A DNA stretch of 64,000 nt from JACDAE01 sp963717195 (lineage in GTDB: Bacteria; Chloroflexota; Ktedonobacteria; Ktedonobacterales; Ktedonobacteraceae). The notes beneath the pieces were generated by a model. It ran no database searches and was not told the DNA's origin. It worked only from the letters and a program-made list of their open reading frames with translations. The translations under genes and the position numbers were made by a program. Every line of letters begins with the position of its first letter. Position 1 is the first letter of the stretch. The stretch spans positions 248,001 to 312,000 of the forward strand of contig CAVQVR010000001.1 of assembly GCA_963717195.1 (NCBI GenBank), given 5' to 3'. Positions 18,537-28,355 of this stretch are shown piece by piece.

Positions 18537-18585
18537 AAAAGAGCATAGGCTTCCTTGATAAGGTGTCTATGCTCTTTTACTTTTA
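18537..18585 (+). terminator. Terminator after the 56-residue membrane protein gene
   Basis: 12-bp stem AAAAGAGCATAG/CTATGCTCTTTT (18537-18548, 18567-18578) followed by TTTTACTTTTAT-type sequence. Confidence 0.75.
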
Positions 18586-18735
18586 TCGCACATATACTAC
18601 CTCATTTTTATCTCTACAAAAACATTTTATTTTCCCCTACCTACCTGCAAATTTGACTAATGATGGCGAAAACATGATGACAAGTTAATAGTGGCTTAAC
18701 ACTACCTTAAATATCCTCTCCTATACTACCAGACA

Positions 18736-19209
18736 GTGGGAAAAAATAAGTACATTTCCATATACAGATCAGTTGGAGCCGCTCCATCTTCACCACAGGC
18801 ATCGCCACTTGCACTCCCTGGCTATGATATCAGCGTTTTTGCCAGAGGCACCACAGCGTATTACAATCCTGACTCCATCGAGGTTGCGGGAAAATACGTC
18901 TATATTGGGTATCAGAATACTACCGCGAAGGATGGCACCGACAACAAGACCAGCACTATTGTTGAGTATACAAAAGAAGGTCACGTCGTACGAACCTTCA
19001 GTGTACCCGGACACAACGATGGTCTGCGTTTCAACCCTTATACACACTTGTTGTGGTCCACGTCAAATGAGGATGACAACCCACGCATCATGACGATCAA
19101 TCCTTCAACTGGCGCTATTATCCAGTACCAGTTTCCTCCAACGCCTCATGGTGGCGGCTATGACGATCTGGCATTCCTCAAAGGTTACCTACAATGGGTA
19201 AATGTTTGA
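18736..19209 (+). pseudogene. Fragment of a secreted beta-propeller-like protein
   Basis: About 157 residues resemble the first blades of an extracellular beta-propeller (PDSIEVAGKYVYIGYQN, NDGLRFNPYTHLLWSTSNED, repeated roughly every 45 residues). There is no signal peptide, no ribosome-binding site, and the frame stops abruptly in mid-blade (LAFLKGYLQWVNV). It abuts the SDR gene, so both ends look deleted. Function cannot be named. Confidence 0.5.
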
Positions 19210-19288
19210 TTGCAGGAATAGATTTTTCATGTTTGTCCGTCACGATTGTTGCCATGATAAGACTCCATTCAGCAAGGAAAACACGCTC

Positions 19289-20050
19289 CTATTGAGCCGT
19301 TTTTCCACCATCAAGCGCAAGAACCTGTCCAGTAATGTAACTGGCAGCACCAGAAGCGAGAAAAAGTACAGCAGGAGCCAACTCACCTGGCTGCCCGATT
19401 CGTTTCATTGGCATAGTATCAGCAACCTGCGCTTCTGCACGATCTAGAATGGTCTCCGTCATGCGTGTCCTGAACATCCCTGGTGCGATGCAATTCACAC
19501 GAATGCCGCGCGTTGCCCACTCGATAGCCAGAGCACGAGTGAGATTAACAACGGCAGCTTTACTGGCATTGTAACCGACGGTATTCAACTGGCCTCCGCT
19601 CAAGCCCGCAATGGATGCGACATTCACAATCGCTCCTTTCTGCCGTGCAAGCATATGGCGACCCACAACCTGAGACATCAGAAATGTCCCGGTAACATTT
19701 GCCTCTAATACTTGATGCCAACGCTCCAGCGGCATAGTTTCAGCAGGCGCACCCCAGGTCAAACCTGCATTATTTATCAGCACATCGATTTTTCCAGTCC
19801 GTTCAATGCATTGTCGAACGCTCTGTTCAACGGAGGTGGCATCAGCAACATCGCAGACAAATGTATGCACTGTCACACCTTGCTCTTTTAATGTGTGCTC
19901 GGCTTCAGACAGCCACTGTTCACGACGTGCAGTGATGACCACGGTCGCACCTGCATTCCCGAAAGCCTGGGCAATCTCGAAGCCAAGGCCACGTGATCCC
20001 CCTGTCACGATAACTACTTCACCTGAAAAATTGAAGGTTACAGCACTCAT
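19289..20050 (-). CDS. Short-chain dehydrogenase/reductase
   Basis: A 253-residue classical SDR: nucleotide-binding TGGSRGLG (about 16-23), NNAG (about 90), catalytic Ser in VNVASIAG, YxxxK in YNASKAA, and the C-terminal GQVLALDGG. An Arg soon after the glycine motif (TARREQ) suggests NADP(H) preference. Closest in style to gluconate 5-dehydrogenase and 3-oxoacyl reductase-like enzymes. ATG 20050 has GAGG 5 nt upstream. Monocistronic by position. Confidence 0.9.
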   Translation of the reverse strand: MSAVTFNFSGEVVIVTGGSRGLGFEIAQAFGNAGATVVITARREQWLSEAEHTLKEQGVTVHTFVCDVADATSVEQSVRQCIERTGKIDVLINNAGLTWGAPAETMPLERWHQVLEANVTGTFLMSQVVGRHMLARQKGAIVNVASIAGLSGGQLNTVGYNASKAAVVNLTRALAIEWATRGIRVNCIAPGMFRTRMTETILDRAEAQVADTMPMKRIGQPGELAPAVLFLASGAASYITGQVLALDGGKTAQ

Positions 20051-20199
20051 AAGCACCTCTTAATACTTTTTGTACATACTATACCAAATAATAACACAAA
20101 TCTATTCTATCTTCCACTCTTATATTACCACCAGAAAGCTTCTTCAGCTTGCACTAATCCATTTCATGATGCTATGATCAGAATAGAGAGGATTCTCAA

Positions 20200-21654
20200 A
20201 TGGTCATAAGAAACACAGCCATACAATTTAATATGAGTAACGATGACAGGAGAAGACTGGAGCATCTTCCCTGGCAATCGCCATTGGAAGAATGGTTGCA
20301 GGCCGGTGTGCAATTGCTACTTGTGCGTCGGGGGGAATCGCGCCATCCGGTTGTCTTTGTCGAATGCGATGGCATTCGCTATGCAATCAAAGAGACAACA
20401 CCCCGTATGGCAGAGCGTGAGATACGCAACTTAAACGAGATTGAGCATCGTGGTATACCTGCTCTCAGTCCCAGTGGCAGCGTCATTGTACCAGAGCCAG
20501 CGATTGCGCTTGATGTTCCCAAGATCGGGGGCGTCAAACAATACATCAGCGGAGATCGCGGTTATACCATCACCCACCTGGCCCCACGCGTCGTCCCACA
20601 TGTAATGCTTTATCGCCTGCCACTCAATAAGCGTACCAAGCAACGATTGCTCTCGGCTGTTGCAGTACTCATGATTGAGTTGCACGAGCATGGCGTCTAC
20701 TGGGGAGATCCTTCCCTCGCCAATGCACTGATCCGCATTGATGGTCGACGCATTCTGGCAATTATGGCTGATGCGGAGACATCAGAGCTGTTTCCAGGAC
20801 CGATCAGCGAAGGCTTGCGTGAACAGGATCTGGCGCTCTTTGCTGAGTCACTGGCCTGGCAAGCCGAAGATCTACGTCAGGCACGAGGACTACCCGAAGA
20901 TGTACAGGTACTGGACGATAAAGACTTTCGCTACTTTGAGCGTCGCTACCGTGCGCTCAGAAGAGAACATGCACGCATAGCTAACACACCACATTTTACC
21001 ACTCTTTATCAGGCGGATCAGTTCCTGCAAGAGCTCAACCGCCTGGGCTTCTCCCTGCTCACTATGAGTGGCCATACATTACAACATATTACGACTGTGC
21101 TGCCAGGATGGTATCAGCGGCAAATTTACCAGTTGCTGCACATTCATATACCACGCATCTATGCACGCCGCTTTTACAATTTGATTCTCGGTCACCAGGC
21201 AATTATGAGCGAGCACGAGCACCGCGATATATCTCTTAAGGAAGCTGCTGAAGATTGGTACACGCACTACCATCTCCCAGCCATCCTGCTACTGCGTCGT
21301 CATCTAACCCGCGACCAGGATCCCATGCAGGCTTACTTTGCAATAATGCAACACAAGTGGAATATGAGCAAGAAAGCCGGGTACGAGATTCCGCTGGAGG
21401 AAGCTATTCTCGACTGGTCGATGCAAGAGGCTGATACAGGCAAGTTGGGCGCCGTCGATCCTGCTGCGGTTGCTACATGGTGGCGTGACCGTGAATCGGT
21501 CGCGGGTGTCCTGGAACCTCCTATGCTTCCAGCTGAGGATTTAGAACCTCTTCTCTCAACGGGTGAAAAACCGCTTGTCCACCTGGATCAGCCAGAACTG
21601 GAACAGAAACTGCCCGATATTCTGAGAAAAAGCCATCAAGGGGATGAACAATAG
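20200..21654 (+). CDS. DUF4032 (LPS kinase-like) protein
   Basis: A 484-residue protein of the DUF4032 family, which has a divergent protein/lipopolysaccharide-kinase-like fold. Key features are RYAIKETTPRMAEREIRNL (Lys-Glu pair, about 65-85), ELHEHGVYWGDPSLAN (catalytic-loop-like Asp and Asn, about 165-180) and IMADAETSELF (DFG-position Asp, about 185-197). The C-terminal half is helical with the DUF4032 pattern ISLKEAAEDWY and IPLEEAILDW. So unlike the Rieske pseudokinase, the active-site residues look kept. Cytoplasmic, substrate unknown. ATG 20200 has GAGG 9 nt upstream; ATG 20233 is an alternative start. Confidence 0.85.
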   Translation: MVIRNTAIQFNMSNDDRRRLEHLPWQSPLEEWLQAGVQLLLVRRGESRHPVVFVECDGIRYAIKETTPRMAEREIRNLNEIEHRGIPALSPSGSVIVPEPAIALDVPKIGGVKQYISGDRGYTITHLAPRVVPHVMLYRLPLNKRTKQRLLSAVAVLMIELHEHGVYWGDPSLANALIRIDGRRILAIMADAETSELFPGPISEGLREQDLALFAESLAWQAEDLRQARGLPEDVQVLDDKDFRYFERRYRALRREHARIANTPHFTTLYQADQFLQELNRLGFSLLTMSGHTLQHITTVLPGWYQRQIYQLLHIHIPRIYARRFYNLILGHQAIMSEHEHRDISLKEAAEDWYTHYHLPAILLLRRHLTRDQDPMQAYFAIMQHKWNMSKKAGYEIPLEEAILDWSMQEADTGKLGAVDPAAVATWWRDRESVAGVLEPPMLPAEDLEPLLSTGEKPLVHLDQPELEQKLPDILRKSHQGDEQ

Positions 21655-21683
21655 ACAATCAACCAGATGCGATAAATCGAGCT

Positions 21684-22061
21684 CTACCTATTGGTTGCTT
21701 TTTTTGACAGTTCAGGTTTCTTCGAATAATCAGTAATGCCTAACCTGTTTCCAAAGGGATCCTCGAATTCTGCCGCCATTCCTGTGTTGATCTCGTAGGG
21801 TTCAGAAAGGAAGACAACACCCTTTTCCTTCAGTATTGTATAGGTTGCTCTTACATCGTCTACTTCAAACAAAATTGAAGGTCTGACATCAGGATCATTT
21901 CTGAGGATGATAGCAGGTTCTTCGTCTCCAACACGAAAGGCGAGCAAGCCATAGGAAGAAAAGTCGAATTTTATGGGCAAGCCCAGAACATTCTGGTAGA
22001 ATTCACGGCCTTTTTCGAGATTATCGGCAGGCAAGAAAAAGTTGTCGTAGTTTTTTAGCAT
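21684..22061 (-). CDS. Glyoxalase/VOC-family protein
   Basis: A 125-residue vicinal-oxygen-chelate domain with two beta-alpha-beta-beta-beta units: FFLPADNLEKGREFYQNVLG at the start and FEDPFGNRLGITDY at the end, the usual metal-site strand. ATG 22061 is chosen because AAGGAA lies 9 nt upstream. Members act as dioxygenases, lyases, isomerases or drug-binding resistance proteins; no specific role can be assigned. Confidence 0.85.
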   Translation of the reverse strand: MLKNYDNFFLPADNLEKGREFYQNVLGLPIKFDFSSYGLLAFRVGDEEPAIILRNDPDVRPSILFEVDDVRATYTILKEKGVVFLSEPYEINTGMAAEFEDPFGNRLGITDYSKKPELSKKATNR

Positions 22062-22091
22062 GAGCGGCAATTCCTTTTTAACGAGAATAGC

Positions 22092-22181
22092 GCATAAAGA
22101 CGGTAGGGACCACCTTCAGGCCACCAATACATGCCGATAAATCGCCGGACGCCCTGAAGGTGGTCCCTACCGTTTTTATGC
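22092..22181. repeat. Inverted repeat between glyoxalase gene and recA (29-bp arms)
   Basis: Arms 22092-22120 and 22153-22181 pair over 29 bp with one mismatch (CGGTAGGGACCACCTTCAGG in the left arm). They share the GTAGGG-type end with the dispersed palindromes. Lying downstream of recA, it may also act as its terminator. Confidence 0.75.
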
Positions 22182-22218
22182 CTTTGTTAAGAAGAGCGAG
22201 GGATACCTGGAAAGATTT

Positions 22219-23343
22219 TTACTCCGTTTCGATGGTGGTCTCCTCTTCATCTGCATCGTCGTCTTCGACCCCTTCTACCTCACCAGCTTTGAAGGTGATG
22301 ATATTGCTGCGAATCTGCTCTTCGATAGCGGAGGCGACATCACTGTTCTGACGCAAGAACTCTTTGGCGTTCTCACGGCCCTGACCGAGGCGAATATCCC
22401 CAACAGTGAACCATGCACCACTCTTTTTGACCAGACCCATCTCCAGACCAAGATCGATCAGGCCACCCTCGCGCGAAATACCCTCGCTGTACATGATGTC
22501 AAATTCGGCTGTTTTGAATGGAGGAGCAACCTTGTTTTTTACTACGCGTACACGCGTGCGGTTCCCCATGACATCCTGTCCTTGCTTGATTAAATCGGTA
22601 CGACGAATGTCGAGGCGCACGGATGCATAGAATTTGAGGGCTTTACCACCAGCAGTCACTTCCGGGTTACCGAACATAACGCCGACCTTCTCACGCAACT
22701 GATTGGTAAAGATGACAGAAGTATTAGAAGTGCTGATCGCGCCTGTCAGCTTACGCATAGCTTGACTCATCAAGCGTGCCTGCAAGCCAACATGGGAATC
22801 GCCCATCTCGCCTTCGATTTCGGCACGTGGTACAAGAGCTGCAACTGAGTCAACCACGATGACATCAAGTGCATTACTGCGTACAAGCAAATCGACAATC
22901 TCTAGAGCCTGCTCACCGGTATCTGGCTGGGAGATCAGTAGATTATTGGTATCGACGCCACAACGAGCAGCATAAACGGGATCGAGGGCATGTTCCGCAT
23001 CAACGAAAGCGGCATAGCCACCTGTACGTTGTACATTCGCGATAATATGTTGACAGAGCGTCGTTTTACCTGAAGATTCAGGACCATAGATTTCTGTAAT
23101 ACGTCCGCGTGGAATACCACCGACGCCCAATGCCAGATCTAGAGCAATCGAGCCGGTAGGGATAACTTCAACCTGAACCTTCGCGGCCTCTCCCAGCTTC
23201 ATGATCGCGCCTTTGCCAAAGCGGCGTTCGATCTGTGCAAGAGCCAGGTCAATCGCCTTCTCACGCTCACTCATAGATGCATTGGCGGTGCCGTTGCGTT
23301 CTACACGATCTACTGGAGCGGCTTTCTCTTTTTTACTACTCAT
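22219..23343 (-). CDS. recA: Recombinase RecA
   Basis: ATP-dependent DNA strand-exchange recombinase. About 374 residues with Walker A GPESSGKTTL, Walker B VIVVDSVAALVP, the L2 FTNQLREK region and the C-terminal DNA-binding segment (GLVKKSGAWFTVGDIRLGQG), followed by an acidic tail (DDDADEEETT) that in other RecAs regulates activity. Start taken at ATG 23343 (MSSKKEK); an ATG two codons earlier is possible and no clear Shine-Dalgarno is present. I looked for a GAAC/GTTC-type SOS box in the 500 nt upstream and saw none. Confidence 0.97.
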   Translation of the reverse strand: MSSKKEKAAPVDRVERNGTANASMSEREKAIDLALAQIERRFGKGAIMKLGEAAKVQVEVIPTGSIALDLALGVGGIPRGRITEIYGPESSGKTTLCQHIIANVQRTGGYAAFVDAEHALDPVYAARCGVDTNNLLISQPDTGEQALEIVDLLVRSNALDVIVVDSVAALVPRAEIEGEMGDSHVGLQARLMSQAMRKLTGAISTSNTSVIFTNQLREKVGVMFGNPEVTAGGKALKFYASVRLDIRRTDLIKQGQDVMGNRTRVRVVKNKVAPPFKTAEFDIMYSEGISREGGLIDLGLEMGLVKKSGAWFTVGDIRLGQGRENAKEFLRQNSDVASAIEEQIRSNIITFKAGEVEGVEDDDADEEETTIETE

Positions 23344-23762
23344 TCGCATGGTTTGACAGGGCGTAAGGTGAGATTGTGTTGCAACCGTTCCGTCTACCCC
23401 GCTTTCCTCCTTTTACGATGCACTCAAAAGGTTTGCAATTGTCAATCAACTCTTGTTTTACGTATGGCAATAGAGATACGACATACATTACGCCGCTTGC
23501 CATGTGATTTCTTATCTACGCACCTATTCTCTGGCAGGGACAAAAAACCGGAAATCAATAAGATAGTGAACTGATACTGCATTGCTCTCCCCGGCCATTC
23601 CCCGAAAGTAGAACAAGAGTACCATAATTAGCTCTACATGTCAAGCAAAAAAAGCATCAATTGGGACGAGATTATAAATCGCGCCACGGGTTTATCAATC
23701 GCGGGCTTATCAATCCATGCGTTGATACTAAATGAAAAAATCGCGTCGGGACTGCGCGAGGG

Positions 23763-23850
23763 ATGTAGGGGCCGTATTTATGCCGTCCAGGTGCGTGGGT
23801 CTGTTCAATGCACCGGACGCTCCTGGGCGGCATAAATGCGGCCCCTACAT
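23763..23850. repeat. Dispersed palindromic element at the recR 3' end (29-bp arms)
   Basis: Arms 23763-23791 and 23822-23850 (left begins ATGTAGGGGCCGTATTTATG) pair over 29 bp with two mismatches around a 30-bp core. It is the same family as 3779-3925. The right arm supplies the recR stop codon TAG. The rest of 23344-23762 upstream of recA holds only a small direct repeat (GGGtTTATCAATC and GGGcTTATCAATC near 23690-23713) and no supported gene. Confidence 0.85.
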
Positions 23851-24456
23851 TTCGCGGCGTCCTTCGATGGCCCGGCTGAGCGTTCCTTCATCGGCATACT
23901 CCAGATCCCCACCGATTGGCAGGCCACGTGCCAGCGTCGTCAGGCGAAGATCCGGTAATGAGAGCTTTTCCTTAATGTCCTTTTTAATGAAATCAGCCGT
24001 ATAATCGCCTTCAAAGCCAGGATTTGTGGCCAGAATGACCTCGCGGATCTTGCCAGTTTCCAGGCGGCGCAGGAGTTCGTTAATACGTATATCTTTATGG
24101 CCGATACCATTCATAGGAGAGAGGGCACCGTGGAGTACGTGATAGAGCCCCTTGTAAGCACCGGTCTTCTCCAGAGCCAGCACATCGAGCGGTTCCTCCA
24201 CCACGCAGATAGCTTCCTGATCGCGTGCTGGATTGCCGCAGATCGAACAAGGATCGACCTCCGTAATATTGAAACAGCGCGAACAAAAGATAATACTCTC
24301 TTTGACGCGTATAATCGCATCGGCCAGGCGTCGTGCCTGGTCGCTGGGACTACGTAACACAAAAAAGGCGAGGCGTTGTGCCGTCTTCACGCCAACACCG
24401 GGCAGCTTCGAGAACTCCTCGATCAGAGCTGCCACCGGTGGTGCAATATCGCTCAT
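23845..24456 (-). CDS. recR: Recombination mediator RecR
   Basis: A 203-residue RecFOR-pathway protein: N-terminal helix-hairpin-helix (LPGVGVKTAQRLAFFVL), four-cysteine zinc finger (CSRC...CSIC), and Toprim domain (ICVVEEPLDVLALEKTG; GPLSPM-like HGALSPMNGIG). It loads RecA at gaps. It lies in the order dnaX-ybaB-recR, the classic conserved block; recR starts 3 nt after the ybaB stop. The last codons RREM and the TAG stop fall inside a dispersed-repeat arm, so the C-terminus was set by the insertion. Confidence 0.96.
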   Translation of the reverse strand: MSDIAPPVAALIEEFSKLPGVGVKTAQRLAFFVLRSPSDQARRLADAIIRVKESIIFCSRCFNITEVDPCSICGNPARDQEAICVVEEPLDVLALEKTGAYKGLYHVLHGALSPMNGIGHKDIRINELLRRLETGKIREVILATNPGFEGDYTADFIKKDIKEKLSLPDLRLTTLARGLPIGGDLEYADEGTLSRAIEGRREM

Positions 24457-24459
24457 TAT

Positions 24460-24759
24460 TTAGAACCCAGGTATCTTCATGCCGCCAGTAGCACCGTTGA
24501 CAAGCTTCTGCTGAGCATTCGTTGCCTTATCAAAAGCATCTTTAGCAGCCGCTTTCACCATGATTTCCAGTTCGTCAATGTCTTCCGCACTAAACGCTTC
24601 GGGGTCGATCTTAACGCTGCTGATCTCAAACTTTCCGCTCATTATGATCGTCACCGCGCCACCACCAGCGGTTCCGGTGAAATCAGTGGCTTCCAGTTCT
24701 TCCTGCAACTTGACCAGTCTCTGTTGCATCTTTTGTACTTCACGCATATTAAAACTCAT
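24460..24759 (-). CDS. ybaB: YbaB/EbfC nucleoid-associated protein
   Basis: A 99-residue DNA-binding dimer: long N-terminal helix (MREVQKMQQRLVKLQEEL), central ITIIMSGKFEISSVKIDP strand region and C-terminal helix with KLVNGATGGMKIPGF. Its Shine-Dalgarno (AAGGAG) overlaps the corrected dnaX stop codon, indicating coupling with dnaX. Confidence 0.94.
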   Translation of the reverse strand: MSFNMREVQKMQQRLVKLQEELEATDFTGTAGGGAVTIIMSGKFEISSVKIDPEAFSAEDIDELEIMVKAAAKDAFDKATNAQQKLVNGATGGMKIPGF

Positions 24760-24775
24760 GACCGATCCTATCTCC

Positions 24776-27018
24776 TTACTTCAAATGAACATCTTTGATG
24801 TCTGCTCTAAACATCCGTACAACTTCCTGGACGACCGGATCGTGCTTCGCCTTTTTTGCGACGAATTCCAGGCGTGTCGTGACATTCTCTTTCGTTTCTG
24901 GGAGCGAGGGATTTCTACCCCAGTATCACTATCACTACTACTATTCTCTCTCACAACAGGATTTCTAGCAAGTGCTGGTGGTTGCCGATGAATAGGTATT
25001 GGGACAGAAGAGTCACTCGACGATGAAATACTATGCCTTTCTTGCGCTGACGCTCTATGATTCTCCTGCTGTTGCGGTGCTGCTCTGAATGGCATTGCAT
25101 CCTGTGAAGTGGGGCGCTCAAGGTGTGCCGAGCGATTTGGCGACAACGCAGGTGCCGCGCTTGCCGCACGATTACTCATAGAAGAGGGTGGGGTAGGAGG
25201 AGGAATCACAGGCGGCAACATAGTACCTCCAGCACTTCCTGGTGGGAGCAAACGCAAGCTACATTCCCGTCCTAACTCTATTTTGAGCGCCCACTCTACC
25301 AATTCCTGGTCCTCTTTCTTTTGCAACCCTGTATAATGAAACGCAGAACTTGCCATAATGACCACAACAGGCAATTTGTCTGTTCCCTCTACACGTACAA
25401 CGCTATATCCATTCGAGTTCAAGAAGGCCGCTACCTTTGCCCCGCCTTTTCTGGTCTTTACCCGCCGCTTTACATTTTCCCAACGCTCTTTCACATCTTC
25501 CAGAGTCAGCGTTAGGCCAGTGTCCTCATTCTGTTCAGAAGCTATAGTAGCAAGAATGACAGTAGGCTCAATAACAGGCACAGATGGATTTACAGTGGCC
25601 CTGGCTGGGGAAGCAACCTCAACATCCTCTTCTTCATCTGGGTAGGACAGCCCTTCCCAATCAGGAAGATCCTCACCCTGTTTTTCGACTGTGTTTTCTT
25701 GAGGTACAGATAGTGCAGCGGGTATCTCCTGGGCAGCAATAGGGTCGGTAAACTTTGCTCCTACCTCGGGACGTAGCGACGATGAAATAGACGGTGCAGT
25801 GGGTATCTCCACGTGAATCGCTGGTTGGGTAACAGCGGGTGGAGTAGATCTGGCCCCACCAGCGGGACGCGCTGAAACAGCAGGAATGGATGCGGATGGT
25901 GGCGTGGCAGGTTGGCTATTCTGGGTATGGCTATGCAACGTGATAGAGTGCAACAGCGCCAGTTCCAGGCCAAGTTGTGGTGTTCCTTGATTCTTCTGAA
26001 TCAGGTCATTTTGAGCAAAGATACGTGCACATTCGGTGAGTTCCTCCAGGGCAAACAACTCTGCCGTCTGCTTAATTTCGTTTACTTCGTCTGCTGTTCC
26101 ATCAATAATTGCAGCAATGTCAGCACCTGCTCGGGTCAGCATCATCGCCCGCCAGAACTCAGCTACCTGTTTGTTAACCTGGTACAGGTCGGCTCCCCCT
26201 TCGACAAGCTCGTTGATCAGGTGAAGGCCAGCGGCACTATCCAGGTGCGCAATATGGAAAATGAACTTCTGAATGGCACGTGGATCGGCCACACCGAGCA
26301 TTGCCTGCACTTGAGTCAGAGCAACATGCTGACCAGCGTAGGCAATTGCCTGATCAAGGAGGCTCAGTGCGTCACGCATACCCCCTCCCGCCGCGCGTGC
26401 AATCAGGGCTGCCGCACTCGGCTCCAACTCGATATGCTCCTGTTTGGCAATGTAGTCCAGATGATTAACAATCTGCTGAGCGGTGAAGCGTTTAAAGTTG
26501 AAGGGTTGGCAACGCGAGATAACAGTAGGGAGCATTTTATGCACATCGGTCGTCGCCAGTACAAAAATAGCGTGTGGTGGAGGCTCTTCCAGTGTTTTGA
26601 GCAAAGCATTGAACGCCTCGTTTGTGAGCATATGCGCTTCGTCAAGGATGTAGACCTTATACTTGCCAGTAGCAGGCGGCATCATGACCTTCTCACGCAG
26701 ATCACGCACGCTATCGATACCGCGATTGGAAGCCGCGTCAATCTCGATCACGTTAAATGAGTTGCCGAGGGTAATCTCACGACATTGCTCACAGACATTG
26801 CACGGTTCACCATCTTTAGGATTCAGACAGTTGATCGTTTTCGCAAGCAGACGTGCGGTACTCGTTTTGCCAGTGCCACGTGGGCCGGTAAAAAGGTAAG
26901 CGTGGCGCAGGGTACCGTCACTCAACGCATTTTTGAGTGTACGGATGATAGGTTCCTGACCAACCATATCCGCAAACGTTTGCGAGCGCCATTTGCGATA
27001 GAGTGATTGTGAGGCCAT
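24776..27018 (-). CDS. dnaX: DNA polymerase III subunit gamma/tau (C-terminal frameshift in this sequence)
   Basis: Clamp-loader ATPase. N-terminal AAA+ domain with QEPIIRTLKNAL, P-loop GPRGTGKTSTARLL, zinc-binding CLNPKDGEPCNVCEQC, Walker B YILDEAHML and sensor ATTDVHK. Domain III lies near 240-360, then a long Pro/Ser/Ala-rich linker (about 385-640). As given, the frame ends at 24781 with an unconvincing tail. Adding one C to the CCC (GGG on the plus strand, 24908-24910) gives PSLPETKENVTTRLEF ... VVQEVVRMF, a typical DnaX end, with stop TAA at 24776-24778 overlapping the ybaB ribosome-binding site. I see no slippery heptamer at this point, so programmed frameshifting is unlikely. Start ATG 27018 has GGGAG 10 nt upstream. 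Confidence 0.95.
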
Positions 27019-27100
27019 ATTCAACAACTCCCGCCTATGTTATCCTCATGACGGACCACAAGAAGACCCTCTGGATGAATGTAAAAAGGCCAACAGAAAA

Positions 27101-27259
27101 CCGGTTTTCGCCCGGCCCTGCCGGTCGGCGTAATCAGGCGACCCTACGGCACCCAGAGCGGTCCATTTACCGTTGCTTCCGCAAAGATCTGGCGGGGTTC
27201 ACAGACATCTGCCGCGCAGGACCCAATTACACCGACCGACAGGGCCGGAAGAAAACCGG
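27101..27259. repeat. Imperfect inverted repeat upstream of dnaX (34-bp arms)
   Basis: Arms 27101-27134 and 27226-27259 (CCGGTTTTCGCCCGGCCCTG at left) pair with about four or five mismatches around a 91-bp core. It fills most of the dnaX-mtnP gap. The ends differ from the GTAGGGGC family. Confidence 0.65.
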
Positions 27260-27325
27260 CTCTTGTGATTAGAACATTTATTCCTTCACGGAACAAATTT
27301 ATTATACTCCTCTTCAGAGTACCTG

Positions 27326-28201
27326 TCAAGCCAGGTATTTGCCAATTAGCAGACCATATTTCTCTTTTGCCTCCGCAGGAATGGCGGTAGGGTCTGTAAT
27401 GATCGAGGTCGCCAGGGCATGTTCACAATCGCAGTTCACATGGGCGCGATCCGTCGGAATTTTGCTGACGACCCCCTGGAGAATACGCTGAGCATTAGCA
27501 ACGTTCGCACTGAGATGACCTATTACCATCTCAACAGTGACAGGCTCTTCGCTCTCATGCCAGCTATCATAGTCGGTGACGCAAGCGATGGTTGCATAAC
27601 AGATCTCTGCCTCACGTGCCAGTTTTGCTTCTGGCAGGGCCGTCATGCCAATAATATCCATACCTAACTTACGATAGACCCCGGACTCGGCTTTCGTGGA
27701 GAAGAGCGGCCCTTCCATACACACATAAGTTCCACCCTCATGCACTTTCACTGTAGGAAGTTGCTGAGCAGAATCCAGCAGGAGTTTGCTCAGTGTCGGG
27801 CAGAAGGGGTCCGCAAAGGTACAGTGCACAACAACGCCCTGCTCAAAGAAGCTATTCACGCGGCTTTTGGTGCGATCAAAGAGCTGATCGGGAATAACCA
27901 GGTCACGGGGTGCAATATCCTCGCGCAAACTACCAACGGCGCTGACGGAGATGATCCATTGCACACCAAGACTTTTCAAAGCCCAGATATTCGCACGGAC
28001 AGGAATATCGGTCGGGCTGATGCGATGGCCGCGCCCATGGCGAGGCAAAAAGGCCATTGAGACGCCGGAGACGTTGCCAATAGTAATGGCATCGCTCGGA
28101 TCGCCAAAGGGTGTCGAGACGCGAACCTCTTCGACCTCTGTCATCTGCTCCATGCGGTAGAGGCCGCTACCGCCAATTACGCCTATCGTTGCCTGTGGCA
28201 T
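27326..28201 (-). CDS. mtnP: S-methyl-5'-thioadenosine phosphorylase
   Basis: PNP/UDP phosphorylase family enzyme that cleaves 5'-methylthioadenosine to adenine and methylthioribose-1-phosphate in methionine salvage. A 291-residue protein starting MPQATIGVIGGSGLY; phosphate-binding RHGRGHRISP, SVSAVGSLRED, the MEGP/STKAES purine-site segment and the MTALPEAKLAREAEICYA motif agree with MTAP rather than PNP. ATG 28201 is preferred (AAGGAG about 10 nt upstream; homology begins there), although the frame continues to 28264. Confidence 0.93.
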   Translation of the reverse strand: MPQATIGVIGGSGLYRMEQMTEVEEVRVSTPFGDPSDAITIGNVSGVSMAFLPRHGRGHRISPTDIPVRANIWALKSLGVQWIISVSAVGSLREDIAPRDLVIPDQLFDRTKSRVNSFFEQGVVVHCTFADPFCPTLSKLLLDSAQQLPTVKVHEGGTYVCMEGPLFSTKAESGVYRKLGMDIIGMTALPEAKLAREAEICYATIACVTDYDSWHESEEPVTVEMVIGHLSANVANAQRILQGVVSKIPTDRAHVNCDCEHALATSIITDPTAIPAEAKEKYGLLIGKYLA

Positions 28202-28355
28202 ACACCTGAGCTCCTTAATTTCAGTATCCTGCAGCGGATTGAGAATAGACGCATCTCCTGCCACCTACGATAGAGGAGTATATACCTTGAAACCCACAAT
28301 AGTCAAGTGAAAGTGCATTTAGGTTTTTGGTGAAACAGGAAGGACATCTCTGTTC

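Noticed and set aside
18314..18538. Minus-strand 74-codon frame opposite the small membrane protein
   Set aside because: The plus-strand 56-codon gene has a Shine-Dalgarno, a membrane helix and a terminator; the minus frame has none.
23690..23713. CRISPR-like direct repeat (GGGnTTATCAATC twice)
   Set aside because: Only two short copies with no spacer periodicity; no cas genes in the window.
23344..23762. LexA/SOS box upstream of recA
   Set aside because: No GAAC-N4-GTTC or CTG-N10-CAG-type site could be supported by eye.
24900..24920. Programmed -1 frameshift in dnaX, as in E. coli
   Set aside because: No slippery heptamer at the site and the shift is only at the extreme C-terminus; a missing C explains it better.
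25912..26760. 282-codon reading frame antisense to dnaX
   Set aside because: Mirrors the codon structure of dnaX; no domain or start signal.
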